From positions 26,915,501-26,979,500 of the forward strand of contig CANTUV010000032.1 of NCBI GenBank assembly GCA_947685225.1: DNA of 64,000 nucleotides. Reading direction: 5' to 3'. The translations under genes were made by a program, and so were the position numbers. Positions 9,001-20,677 of this stretch are shown in pieces. The DNA is from Garcia nutans. Lineage: Eukaryota; Streptophyta; Magnoliopsida; Malpighiales; Euphorbiaceae. The notes beneath the pieces were generated by a model that was not told where the DNA came from, did not search any database, and saw only the letters and a program-made list of their open reading frames with translations. Position 1 is the first letter of the stretch. Every line of letters starts with the position of its first letter.

Positions 9001-9101
9001 CACTTGTGAAAATTTTGTGGAAGAATCATGCAAAGGAAGAGGCAACTTGGGAAAGTGAGCAAACAATGCGAGAGCAATATCCTCAATTGTTTCGGACTTG
9101 A
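6090..9101 (+). CDS. pol: Element B pol: RT, RNase H, integrase, chromodomain (long open segment)
   Basis: About 1000 codons are open after the upstream stop; the first ATG is at 6105 and is probably not a natural start. By residue from that ATG: RT about 80-260 with the FIDDIL catalytic motif near 223; RNase H near 365-480 starting YSDASH; the integrase HHCC finger about 582-625; the core with D near 648, D near 713 and E near 749, the last two separated by 35 residues; then the GPY-type C-terminal part and a chromodomain-like end (LVKILWKNH...EEATWESE, about 930-998). The chromodomain type and the tRNA-Met primer place it in Tekay/Del. RT copies genomic RNA and integrase inserts the DNA; the chromodomain is known in this group to steer insertion to marked chromatin. 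All catalytic residues I looked for are present. Confidence 0.93.
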   Translation, partial: EQLASLFVSAVAARRLIRKGCDAYLAHVVDTRVRSPQIDSIATVAEFPDVFPKELPGLPPEREVEFGIELLPGTTPISIAPYPMAPAELRELKVQLQELLDKGFIRPSVSPWGAPVLFVKKKDGTMRLCIDYRQLNKVTIKNKYPLPRIDDLFDQLKGAAVFSKIDLRSGYHQLRVRAEDVPKTAFRTRYGHYEFLVMPFGLTNAPAVFMDLINKVFRPYLDQVVVVFIDDILVYSPNEEEHDKHLRIVLQILREKQLFAKLSKCEFWLDQVTFLGHIVSAEGIRVDPSKVEAILNWSPPKSVTEVRSFLGLAGYYRRFVKGFSLIATPLTRLLRKGVRFVWTDQCQASFDQLKEMLTQAPVLTLPVEDKPYVIYSDASHRGLGCVLMQEGKVIAYASRQLKPHELNYPTHDLELAAIVFALKIWRHYLFGEKCFIYTDHKSLKYLGVQKELNLRQRRWLELIKDYDCLIDYHPGKANVVADALSRKSVAGLTVYSLSLLVELRALCASFASCDDGALLAQLHLKPVLLEQIKEAQLVDEKIQKIVSDSRNGRSRDFVVKDDGSLWFKNRLCVPDDVNLRRIILEEAHQSVFAMHLGNTKMYHDLKQHYWWFGLKRDIADFVSRCLICQKIKAEHQVPTGLLQPLAVPEWKWDRITMDFVSGLPLTQRKHDAIWVIVDRLMKTAHFLPVRMDYSLERLAELYIHEIVKLHGVPTSIVSDRDPRFTSRFWKSLHSALGSRLHFSTAFHPQTDGQSERVIQIIEDMLRSCVIDFSGGWDRFLPLVEFAYNNSHQSSIGMAPFEALYGRRCRTPLCWNELGEGKIIGPDLVKETEEKVKVIRDRLKAASDQHKSYSDLKRRDIKYNVGDKVFLKVSPWKKILRFGRKGKLSPLFIEPYEVLETVGPVAYRLALPPELDRIHNVFHVSMLRRYRSDPSHVLPIESIEVSPDLTFEEEPIAVLAREVKELRNKKVPLVKILWKNHAKEEATWESEQTMREQYPQLFRT

Positions 9102-9134
9102 TATCAGGTAATTTCAAGGGCGAAATTTCTTTTT

Positions 9135-9146
9135 AGAGGGGGAGAA
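9135..9146 (+). other. Polypurine tract, element B
   Basis: AGAGGGGGAGAA lies immediately before the 3' LTR start and is the expected primer for plus-strand DNA synthesis. The phrase CGAAATTTCTTTTT before it also occurs at the F end. Confidence 0.92.
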
Positions 9147-9147
9147 T

Positions 9148-10860
9148 TGTAATATCCCAATGCATGCCCTAAAAGTTTTGATTATGTTGTTGTTGTATAT
9201 TGGATTGAATGTATATGTTTTATTTAAAGAGAAAAGGTTCTTTAAAGAGAGTGTATATGTGATGTATATTAGAATATATATAACATATACCTAGGTCAAT
9301 GGAAAGTCAAAGAATGGAGATAGTGGAAGAAGATATTTGTTTGTGTTTGAATTTATAATTAATTAATAAGGAATTAATGAATGGAGGAGGTTTATTTGAA
9401 TTGTTTAATATTTTAATTACTTGGATGAGAGAGTTTTAAGGGAAAAGGGAATTTGACTTTGGGCTTCTCATTCTTCTTTCCTTCTCTTTGCCGTGGATCA
9501 TCTTCTTCTTCTTCTTTTCTTTGCATTGTTTGGTCGGCTAACAAAGGGAAAGAGAGAGCAAGAGAGGATTTGATGTGCTAAGCTCAAATTGAAGGAAATC
9601 CAAGTGATCCAGTTGTTGATTCAAGAAGTTTTATAACTTTGGTAAGTTCTCTTTTGATATCTTTGTTTATTTGAAATGATATTTGGATTTGATAGATGAT
9701 TTTAAGAGTGTGTTGTTTGTTTGTGAGATGTTTAGAAGTGTTTGGTTGATTTGATGATGGATTTTGAGGATGGATTGAAGAAAAGAGTAAGTGGTTGGAA
9801 GATATGATGTTGTATATGTGGTGAGGGTTTTGAGATGATTTTGTGTTTTGTGTTTGATATATGTGTTTTGGTTTGTTTTGGTGTTGTTGCAAGTTTGAGA
9901 TAGGTTTTTGGGTATGTTTTGTGAAGATTGGTTGAAGTGGATGTTAAGGAATAGAAGTGTGTTGTTGAGTGTTTGGTTGTTTTGATCGGAGTCTTGATTT
10001 GTGGTCGGACACGCCCATGAGCACGTTCAGGGTTTTTAGGCGTGTCAATTTTGTTAGAGGCAGTAGGTTTGACACGATCAGTAACACGCCCGTGTTATTG
10101 AGCGTGTCATAGCTACTGTAAGATTTGAGAATTTACACGCCCAGGAACACGCCCATGTTGTTGAGCGTGTAAATGCTTCTGTGTTGTGGAGTTAGGGCAC
10201 GGTCATGGACACGCCCGTGTGGGTGAGCGTGTCAGGGTTAGGGTTTGCCCTAATTAATTCCTAATTGGATTATCTCTTGTGTATCCCTAAGTAAGTATAT
10301 GCTATTACTTTTGATTTAGGTCTTGAAGATAGTGATTGATCATTGATTTAAGAGGTAGAAGGATCTTCAACAAGGAATTGTTAAGAGTGGTGTGATTTGC
10401 TTTTAAGGTAAGTACAAAACCTATATGATTGTATGTAAGTACAAATGTGGCAATGTTACATTGTTAATTTATATGAGCAATGTGTGTTGTTATGTTTATA
10501 TCAATGATGATATATATATATGAATAATGTGAATGACGTGATGATGCAAATGATTGTGTATATGAAAGATTGAAATGTTATGATGTGAATTGAGATGAAA
10601 TGGAATATAAAGCCATTGTGATTGGCTATGTTAATTCAGTTGAGAATGAAATTGATAACAAATTAATGAATGAGTTGTGTGGCTAATGTGTTATTCTATT
10701 TTCAGAGTTTGTTGTTGGTGGCATGCCTAATGATAGTAACAATCTCTTGAAGTTAGGTTGGGCTTGATCCTTGAAGCCAAGTTGGGTTGAAGTTTAACAT
10801 GTTTTACTCCCCTTGAAGCTTGGTTGGGTCTAGTCCTTGAAGCCTAATTGAGATGTTACA
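9148..10860 (+). repeat. Element B 3' LTR, first part
   Basis: It is nearly identical to 1700-3412, with differences of single bases only. It is cut by composite C after GATGTTACA and resumes at 22676. Confidence 0.95.
10856..10860. repeat. Target site duplication TTACA, left copy (composite C)
   Basis: TTACA is repeated at 22676-22680. Removing one copy and the insert restores the B LTR sequence exactly. Confidence 0.85.
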
Positions 10861-12808
10861 TGTAATATCCCGAGATATACCTTAAAAGTTTTGGAGGAGT
10901 TGTTGTATTTGGATTTAATATATATGTGATGTATATGTATATGTCTAATTGTAATATCCCTAAGTGTGCCTAGAAGTTATGATAATATTATTGAATTGAA
11001 GGTGTAAGTGATAAGTGGTAATTGTGTATGGTTTATTTGAATGATAAAAGAAGTTAAGAGATAATGTATATGTGTAATTGGAAAGAAAAGCAATGTGTAG
11101 AGAGAAGTGTATATGTAGTGTATATGGTGATATATATGACATATAAGTTGGTCAAAGGGCTTGGTCAAGGGAAGAAGATATTTATATTGTTAAGTGTGAA
11201 ATTACCAAAATGGGCAAGAGTTTGTAAAGAGAATTAAAATGTGCATGAGGGTAAGATAGTAAATTACTTTTGGAGGAGTATTTAATGAGTGTTGACTTTA
11301 GGGTTTCTTCATCATTTCTTCTTCTTCTTCCTTGTGTGGCCGGCTCACCTAAAGCAAAGGAAGACAAGAGAGCTAAGTGAGGGTTTGATGTTCTAAGCTT
11401 CAAAGTTGAGAGAGATTTCAAGTAAACAAGTTGGAATTTCAAGAATTTCATGATTTTGGGTAAGTTTGCTCTTGTTTACTCTTGTTATTTTTGAAGTTAT
11501 GCTTGAGTTGAGTTGTGATTTGATGATGGTATGATTAAGTTGCTTATGGTGTGATTTTAAGTATTGATTTTGCTTGATAGATGAGAAGTTGGGTTGGTGT
11601 TGGTGATGGAAGAGTAAGAGTTGTGTTTAGTGAAATTGTTTCTGTTCTACAATTAGTAAAGGCTGTGATTTGTATGATTTTTAATTAATTATAGAAAAAT
11701 GTTCTTGAAGTGAATTTTTGATATGTTGTGCCTCTATGAGTCTAGAATGACTGAAAAATATGTTGATTCGATTTTGGATAGGTTATGAGTTTAGAAAGAT
11801 TATTTTTATTAGACCTGTTCCAGCAGGTACCTTAACTGAGACAGCTCTATTTCGGGATTTTTAATAAAATGTAGAAAAATCATATTCTATTGAATTTTGG
11901 ATATGTTGTTTCTTAGTGAGTCTAGTATTTGAGAAAAATAATTTGGAACCACGTTGATTGAATTTGATTTATGGAATTCACAAAGTTCAGAACTGCTGCC
12001 AGGATGCAGGGCAATTGGGGCAGTCTGGTTAGGTGAACTATTTGACCAAGATTTTGTGTTCAGTTTGATCTGAAATTTTAAAGGAATGATTTTAAGATAC
12101 AAAACTAAATTCTGTAAAAATTTTAGAATTTTTAGTCAAGTAGATTATTTTATACAATTTTTCAAAATAAGGATAAAATGGAGTCTAAAACCAGAATGTA
12201 CTATTCATATGGTCATTTTGCTAATATTCCTTTTGGATTAGGTTTTGGAAGGAAGTGAATTGCCCTAAGTTGAGAAGTAAAGAACTCTTGAGAGAAGAAG
12301 AGTTTAGAGTTGTGTGAAGTGCTATTGAGGTAAGTACAAAACCCTATTTGATTTCATATATTTATATGACTTTGAACCTTAAACCATTTGATTATAAATG
12401 TGTTAAGAAATCTATTATATCATTGATACCTATGAGTATATCAATAAGAGTATATGAAATGTGAGAGCATTCAATAATGTATATACTATGAAAGATGAAA
12501 GATGTGATGATATGATTGTATGATATGATGATATAATAATGTAATTGATTGTGTATACTTAAATGATGAATGATTATATATGTAATAATAATGAGACATG
12601 AAATAGAGATTGAGATATAATGATGTATGAAGCTATCGTGATTGGCTATGATGATGTAAATGATGATTGAGGCATGTTTGCCTAATTGATGCCATTGTGA
12701 TTGGCTATGATGAGGTAAATGATGAATTGTTCCAATGTGATTTGAGATATGGTGCAAATCTATTGTGTAATGTGAAATGAATTGAGAAAGTAGAGATAAA
12801 TGGACGAA

Positions 12809-13105
12809 CTTATCTGCCTCCTGCGGAACCATGCGGACCCCTGTGGATTGGGCAACCGAACTTGGACTACCGACCTGGTTGGGGGAAAGTTCGATTCATT
12901 CAGTGTTATACGTACCTATCTGCCTCCTGCGGAACCATGCGGACCCAGTGAATTGGGCAACCGAACTTGGACTACCGACCTGGTTGGGAGAAGGTTCGTT
13001 AATGATAGTTTTATACATGCCTATCTGCCTCCTGCGGACCCCTGGGATTGGCAGTGGCCTGAGGCCCAGTGGACAACCGACCTGGTTGGGGAAAGGTTTG
13101 TATTT
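12809..13105 (+). repeat. CG-rich 105-bp tandem repeat, three units (C type)
   Basis: The units begin TATCTGCCTCCTGCGG at about 12811, 12917 and 13022, and share ACCGACCTGGTTGGG. The array occupies the LTR site that holds CTTGAAGC repeats in other families. The second copy is at 19538-19834. Open frames through it look like by-products of repeat composition. Confidence 0.88.
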
Positions 13106-13542
13106 GCAGCTATGGTTGTTGGAAATAATGATGAACTTTGAATAACATATTAGTGTGTTTTGGGCCCGAGTATGTCTTTGTTGTTAATATGATATTCAAA
13201 TGTTGAAATAAATAAATATTGAGATCAATGATTGGTGAATTGTGAATATAACAATGGTATGTAGTCTGATATGTAATGTGTATATTGTTTGTGAGTATTA
13301 GTGATGGATTGTGGTTGATGATAATGGTTGCCTTTATTGGGAATATGATTTATGATTGGTAAACTATGATTTGTCGTAATGTTATAAGCATATATATATA
13401 GTTTATGAGGTTGGTAGAAATTTATGTGGAATGCATTGGAAAAAGGGAAAACAGGTTAAGAGAATGATAAAACATGATGCTAAAAATATGAGGTATGTTT
13501 ATTTTGCAATGTATATTTTGTTTTTAATATTTATTTGTATTA

Positions 13543-13580
13543 CTAAGCTTTTGGGCTTAGCGTGGTTATATTAATCGCGC
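13543..13580 (+). promoter_or_regulatory. Tandem hairpins, C family
   Basis: CTAAGC pairs with GCTTAG. GCGTGGT pairs with ATCGCGC using two G-U pairs. CAG|GTAAAA follows. The copy in LTR 2 is at 20272-20309. Confidence 0.65.
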
Positions 13581-13640
13581 AGGTAAAAGGTGATGGATTT
13601 GGAGTTAAACCATTATGTCTTGAAAAGGGCAAGTGTAGCT

Positions 13641-13673
13641 CGAGACCAACTAGAAGATGGTGCATGCATGTAT
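13641..13673 (+). promoter_or_regulatory. LTR arm a, C family
   Basis: CGAGACCAAC (13641-13650) is the reverse complement of 14088-14097. TGCATGCATGTAT (13661-13673) pairs with the ATACATGCATATGCA block at 14062-14076. It is unlike arm a of B in sequence but has the same position and partner. Confidence 0.65.
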
Positions 13674-13949
13674 AAGTTAATATATATATTGCATTTTTTT
13701 TTATAAGAATGTATTCATATGTATCAATAAATCTTTGGAAGAGACAATGTAACTATTATATATATATGTGTTATTATCAAAAGGATAGTGATCTTGTAAA
13801 TCATTTTATATAATAAAATGTACTATTGTTTTAGAAGTTAAGTAAAGATTTTTAATTGTAATAACTAGTGGCATCCTTATACTCTATATACTTACTTTAC
13901 GTATACAAAGTATATGTATGGTACTTATATAGAGTATCGGGGTGTTACA

Positions 13950-16900
13950 AATATTTTGGTATCAGAGCTTAGGTTCGAGATTCTCGGCCTAAGTAAATTT
14001 AAAAGAAAATTTTTAAAAAGAAAAATGATGATAAACGAAAATGAAAAGAATGAAAATTTTGATACATGCATATGCATTAACATCTAGGTTGGTCTCGAAG
14101 GTGGTATTATATGAATTAAAATGTATTTAGATTATATGAGATGGAAAATTGTATGTAAGTTTAATTGATAAATTAAAGAATGGAAGTTTACTTGAGGAAA
14201 GAAAATTGTGAAATGTTGACAATTGAAATGTGATTATAATATAAAGAAATGATTGGAAGAATAAAGTTGAGAATGAGTTAAAAACAAAATCAAGATTAAT
14301 GTATGTAATCTTTCCTCTACAATTTGAATCTCTTTCTAATAAACCTTATGTTTGGATTACTAGAAAGAGGAAACATTGTTGGATGGGTAATATGAATAGA
14401 TATGTTGTTAAGTGAAGAAAGTATGGTGAGATATTAAGTGAGTTGGTGGGTATAGACAAAGTCTGACCATTTAAGGTTTGAATATGTAAAGTTAAAGTTG
14501 TTAAAAGAAAAAGAGATGAGATTGGTTAAATAAGAAGATATAATGGTGTTGGTTACATTGTTGTTTAGAATGCAAACATTGTAATTTTAATGTTAGAAAT
14601 GTGATATGCTTGAGTGTTGTTAAAGCTCATATTAATGGTGGTAAGATGTGATAATGGGATTTTTGAAATGAGCTTTAATATTTGTGGAAAGGATATACTT
14701 TGATGTTGTTTTGTGGTATGTATATATAAGATGATTTTTTTTAAGTTGATATTAAGAAAACAAGATGAGTTCATGGAAGTTTAAATATAGTAGTAAGATG
14801 AGAGTTTTTAATGTTAATGGAGTTTGGATAAAGACTATGTAAACATCGATAGTTTAATGTAAATAAAACTTATGAGTTATGTGGAATGAATGTTATTGGA
14901 TATAAAATTATTATGAATTGGGTAATGTGATTGATAATATGAGAATGATTTCGCTTGCATTAACAGACTTGTGCAAAGCTAAGTCATGTAATAAGATTGA
15001 TAGTGAGAATTGGATTAAGCAATGTTGGTTCAAGAAATTGAGGTTTGTAAGAACTAAACTTGGAAAGTGTATAGAGGTTATTGGGCTCAATGTGTATATG
15101 ATTGGATGTAATATACATATGTATAAATATGTGAGTGATATATATATATATATGTTGAAGGGTAAGCAAATGGATGTAAAGATGGTATACTAAATGTATT
15201 TAAAAATAAATGTGAAAGAGGTGTCACCTTAGTAATGTGACTAAGATTTTATGAAATATGATTATAGTTAGAATGTATATATTTGTGGAATAGATAAATA
15301 ACTTAAGCCATGTCAAAAAGGGATAAGAATGATGTTGTGCAATGAGAAGAAATAAATGTAAAATACTTGAGTCGTTTTGGAAAGCAGTCCCGGATTGGAT
15401 GCCACGACCGTGGCTCTTGAAGGCCACGACCGTGGGGACTTAAATGTTGATATAACTTGTAATTTGTGATCTAAAGGCTTAAAAATGAGACTAATATATG
15501 AATGTATTATATGTTGTGATGTGCATAAGGTGAGTTTGTTGAAGCATCAATGTCATTGAGTAATGAATTGCATAGGAAATGAGAAATGTAATGAAATGAT
15601 TATAACACTTGAGCAATTACATAAAATGAATATGGTTTGAGAAGCTATGAAGAGTAAGTACAAACTACATTATTGCATATATTCATATAATGTTGAGATT
15701 GAATATACATTAAATGATATCGATGATGCATAAGAATAAGGTTATGTTGTGTGTAATGTGAATATTGATGATATACATGAATACTTTTATGATAAATTGA
15801 TTGATGTGATTTGAGACATGATAATAATATAAATAACATGAATGAAGCATATTTGCTTATACGATGATGAAATGAGAATTTATTTGGGAAATATTGGACA
15901 GTAATATGGTTATAGGTTCAAAGTATGTGTATGAGGAAATGTTTTATGTATACATGTATAGTAAGAGATTGTAATGGAAAAAGAAAATATAATGTATGAA
16001 ATTTCGAGAAGAGATAAATTAGAAATAGAGTAATGAACGAACTTGTGTAAAAATTGTATATGATCAAATGTTGTGCATAGGAGATGTTAAAGATAATATA
16101 TTTGAATATGAATTAGGCTATTAATGATCAAGTAATCAAGAACAAATTGTTTTGAAGTGAAGTTGGAATGTGCTAAATCTTGATGTAGTCAAAGTTTGGA
16201 GAATGGATATATATAATCCTTATGATCCAACTTAGTAGTGTAATTGAAAAGATTTGATTATAGCACAATTATGGTAAAACAGATAATTATGTTTCTAGTA
16301 ACATGGTTGAAAGTTATGATTGGTAAATGTGTATCTTATAACTTTTGTGTTAACAATTTGGTTATAATTTTGAAAAGTAAAGAAAGAAAAGAGAATTGTG
16401 ATAATATTTTGAGTTATGATTAATGTAATAAAAAGACAATTATTGTAATTATAGTAATGTTATAAAAAGGTGAAGAGATGGTAAATGGGAGAAAGTGTAA
16501 CTTGTGATTGAAAGTTATATTGAATATGTTTGTGGTATGAAGTGAATAAGTGGATGATTTTAAAGTTTAAATGAGTGAATTATGAGTAATACATATGGTA
16601 CGAGATAATCATGTGAATTTGGTGGAAATTGTACTAAGATAATAGAAGATAAATTATGTGTATATTGAAAGATAATTGGAAATGATTTGTTATTAATGAT
16701 CATAGTTTCAAAAAGTTGAATATGGAGTTAAAGGAATTAGAAGGTGGAAATAAGTTGGATCTAATGGAATTAAGTTATATATATTGTGAAATCCAATGAT
16801 AAATTTAAATAAGTTAATTGTTGGTTTGAATCAAACCAGATTGAATGTGGTATATTGTGACAAATTGATCGAATGATCTAGATTTCACTAAGATGGTGAA

Positions 16901-17583
16901 TCAATACTGAGATTTAAAACGTCCAGTTGCATTGGGAGTATATAATTTAATGATAATGTATATGATGTAATATCTTGATAGATAAATGGACATGAATGAA
17001 TTGAATTATATCTATTGTAAATAGTGATTAAAGGGGAAAAGTTGATTATTTGTAAGTTAAGTTCAAAAGTATTGTGTTAACATTTATGTTAAGTGAGAAG
17101 TAAGATAAAGAGGAATTAAGTGTATGATAAATAAGAATATTATTATCGATTAAGGTTTGACCAAATGTCTATATTGAGAATAATTGTAATGACGGGATGA
17201 TCAATATTAAGATATAAATCAATGATTTTTTTTTAGTGTAAGTTAAGAGAATAGTTATAAAGAGATGAAGTGGTAAAGTATTTGAATGTAATAATGGGAC
17301 GAAGATGATTGGATTCTTGTATATAGATAAGGTATTTGGGATTGTAATGAGTTATTTTGAATATTGGATAAAAATGTAATAAGATATATATATTATGACA
17401 AGTTATGGAATTGAAAAAGATGATTGATTCTAGTAGGAAGAATACACATTATGTGAGTTGATGAAACCAGCATATAAGAATACTATTCATCTTATATGAA
17501 GATTTAAGATGGCGTATTGTTAAGAATGGAGTGATATTGAACTGGATAATTTCGAGGACGAAATTATTTAAGGGGGAGAGAAT
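13950..17583 (+). repeat. Composite C internal region 1, non-coding
   Basis: The primer site TGGTATCAGAGC is at 13957-13968 and the purine tract AAGGGGGAGAGAA at 17570-17582. Between them is AT-rich sequence without a supportable gene. The first 800 bp are homologous to the internal regions of J and H, for example the ATACATGCATATGCATT and GTTGGTCTCG blocks near 14062-14097. About 15370-15870 resembles the E LTR (CCACGACCGTGG palindromes at 15400-15438, then GTAAGTACAAACTACATTATTGC), so an LTR piece seems to be captured. Confidence 0.8.
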
Positions 17584-20500
17584 TGTAATATCCCGAGATA
17601 TACCTTAAAAGTTTTGGAGGAGTTGTTGTATTTGGATTTAATATATATGTGATGTATATGTATATGTCTAATTGTAATATCCCTAAGTGTGCCTAGAAGT
17701 TATGATAATATTGTTATTATTGAATTGAAGGTGTAAGTGATAAGTGGTAATTGTGTATGGTTTATTTGAATGATAAAAGAAGTTAAGAGATAATGTATAT
17801 GTGTAATTGGAAAGAAAAGCAATGTGTAGAGAGAAGTGTATATGTAGTGTATATGGTGATATATATGACATATAAGTTGGTCAAAGGGCTTGGTCAAGGG
17901 AAGAAGATATTTATATTGTTAAGTGTGAAATTACCAAAATGGGCAAGAGTTTGTAAAGGGAATTAAAATGTGCATGAGGGTAAGATAGTAAATTACTTTT
18001 GGAGGAGTATTTAATGAGTGTTGACTTTAGGGTTTCTTCATCATTTCTTCTTCTTCTTCCTTGTGTGGCCGGCTCACCTAAAGCAAAGGAAGACAAGAGA
18101 GCTAAGTGAGGGTTTGATGTTCTAAGCTTCAAAGTTGAGAGAGATTTCAAGTAAACAAGTTGGAATTTCAAGAATTTCATGATTTTGGGTAAGTTTGCTC
18201 TTGTTTACTCTTGTTATTTTTGAAGTTATGCTTGAGTTGAGTTGTGATTTGATGATGGTATGATTAAGTTGCTTATGGTGTGATTTTAAGTATTGATTTT
18301 GCTTGATAGATGAGAAGTTGGGTTGGTGTTGGTGATGGAAGAGTAAGAGTTGTGTTTAGTGAAATTGTTTCTGTTCTACAATTAGTAAAGGCTGTGATTT
18401 GTATGATTTTTAATTAATTATAGAAAAATGTTCTTGAAGTGAATTTTTGATATGTTGTGCCTCTATGAGTCTAGAATGACTGAAAAATATGTTGATTCGA
18501 TTTTGGATAGGTTATGAGTTTAGAAAGATTATTTTTATTAGACCTGTTCCAGCAGGTACCTTAACTGAGACAGCTCTATTTCGGGATTTTTAATAAAATG
18601 TAGAAAAATCATATTCTATTGAATTTTGGATATGTTGTTTCTTAGTGAGTCTAGTATTTGAGAAAAATAATTTGGAACCACGTTGATTGAATTTGATTTA
18701 TGGAATTCACAAAGTTCAGAACTGCTGCCAGGATGCAGGGCAATTGGGGCAGTCTGGTTAGGTGAACTATTTGACCAAGATTTTGTGTTCAGTTTGATCT
18801 GAAATTTTAAAGGAATGATTTTAAGATACAAAACTAAATTCTGTAAAAATTTTAGAATTTTTAGTCAAGTAGATTATTTTATACAATTTTTCAAAACAAG
18901 GATAAAATGGAGTCTAAAACCAGAATGTACTATTCATATGGTCATTTTGCTAATATTCCTTTTGGATTAGGTTTTGGAAGGAAGTGAATTGCCCTAAGTT
19001 GAGAAGTAAAGAACTCTTGAGAGAAGAAGAGTTTAGAGTTGTGTGAAGTGCTATTGAGGTAAGTACAAAACCCTATTTGATTTCATATATTTATATGACT
19101 TTGAACCTTAAACCATTTGATTATAAATGTGTTAAGAAATCTATTATATCATTGATACCTATGAGTATATCAATAAGAGTATATGAAATGTGAGAGCATT
19201 CAATAATGTATATACTATGAAAGATGAAAGATGTGATGATATGATTGTATGATATGATGATATAATAATGTAATTGATTGTGTATACTTAAATGATGAAT
19301 GATTATATATGTAATAATAATGAGACATGAAATAGAGATTGAGATATAATGATGTATGAAGCTATCGTGATTGGCTATGATGATGTAAATGATGATTGAG
19401 GCATGTTTGCCTAATTGATGCCATTGTGATTGGCTATGATGAGGTAAATGATGAATTGTTCCAATGTGATTTGAGATATGGTGCAAATCTATTGTGTAAT
19501 GTGAAATGAATTGAGAAAGTAGAGATAAATGGATGAACTTATCTGCCTCCTGCGGAACCATGCGGACCCCTGTGGATTGGGCAACCGAACTTGGACTACC
19601 GACCTGGTTGGGGGAAAGTTCGATTCATTCAGTGTTATACGTACCTATCTGCCTCCTGCGGAACCATGCGGACCCAGTGAATTGGGCAACCGAACTTGGA
19701 CTACCGACCTGGTTGGGAGAAGGTTCATTAATGATAGTTTTATACATGCCTATCTGCCTCCTGCGGACCCCTGGGATTGGCAGTGGCCTGAGGCCCAGTG
19801 GACAACCGACCTGGTTGGGGAAAGGTTTGTATTTGCAGCTATGGTTGTTGGAAATAATGATGAACTTTGAATAACATATTAGTGTGTTTTGGGCCCTAGT
19901 ATGTCTTTGTTGTTAATATGATATACAAATGTTGAAATAAATAAATATTGAGATCAATGATTGGTGAATTGTGAATATAACAATGTTATGTAGTCTGATA
20001 TGTAATGTGTATATTGTTTGTGAGTATTAGTGATGGATTGTGGTTGATGATAATGGTTGCCTTTATTGGGAATATGATTTATGATTGGTAAACTATGATT
20101 TGTCGTAATGTTATAAGCATATATATATAGTTTATGAGGTTGGTAGAAATTTATGTGGAATGCATTGGAAAAAGGGAAAACAGGTTAAGAGAATGATAAA
20201 ACATGATGCTAAAAATATGAGGTATGTTTATTTTGCAATGTATATTTTGTTTTTAATATTTATTTGTATTACTAAGCTTTTGGGCTTAGCGTGGTTATAT
20301 TAATCGCGCAGGTAAAAGGTGATGGATTTGGAGTTAAACCATTATGTCTTGAAAAGGGCAAGTGTAGCTCGAGACCAACTAGAAGATGGTGCATGCATGT
20401 ATAAGTTAATATATATATTGCATTTTTTTTATAAGAATGTATTCATATGTATCAATAAATCTTTGGAAGAGACAATGTAACTATTATATATATATGTGTT

Positions 20501-20677
20501 ATTATCAAAAGGATAGTGATCTTGTAAATCATTTTATATAATAAAATGTACTATTGTTTTAGAAGTTAAGTAAAGATTTTTAATTGTAATAACTAGTGGC
20601 ATCCTTATACTCTATATACTTACTTTACGTATACAAAGTATATGTATGGTACTTATATAGAGTATCGGGGTGTTACA
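17584..20677 (+). repeat. Composite C LTR 2 (3094 bp)
   Basis: It carries the same doubled head (17584-17672) as LTR 1, plus a 6-bp addition near 17712. Otherwise only a handful of single-base or A/T-run differences were seen. It directly follows the purine tract, as a 3' LTR should. Confidence 0.9.

Larger units (their letters stand above)
10861..13949 (+). repeat. Composite C LTR 1 (3089 bp) with doubled head
   Basis: It starts TGTAATATCCCGAG; after 89 bp a second LTR-like start, TGTAATATCCCTAAG, occurs at 10950. It ends GGTGTTACA. It holds a TATA-like block near 11130, a donor at 11460, an acceptor at 12241, an 88-nt predicted exon (12242-12329), a CG-rich minisatellite (12809-13105), twin hairpins (13543-13580) and a terminal stem (13879-13890 with 13926-13937, 12 perfect pairs). 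Confidence 0.88.

Noticed and set aside
12800..13145. 104-113-codon frames over the C LTR (also 19529-19874)
   Set aside because: They are translations of the CG-rich tandem repeat, open in two frames at once, as expected for a repeat with few stops.
14918..15193. 91-codon open frame in C internal region, intact in both copies (also 21647-21922)
   Set aside because: The copies are near-identical by recent duplication, so being intact carries no weight. The composition is AT-driven, with no known motif.
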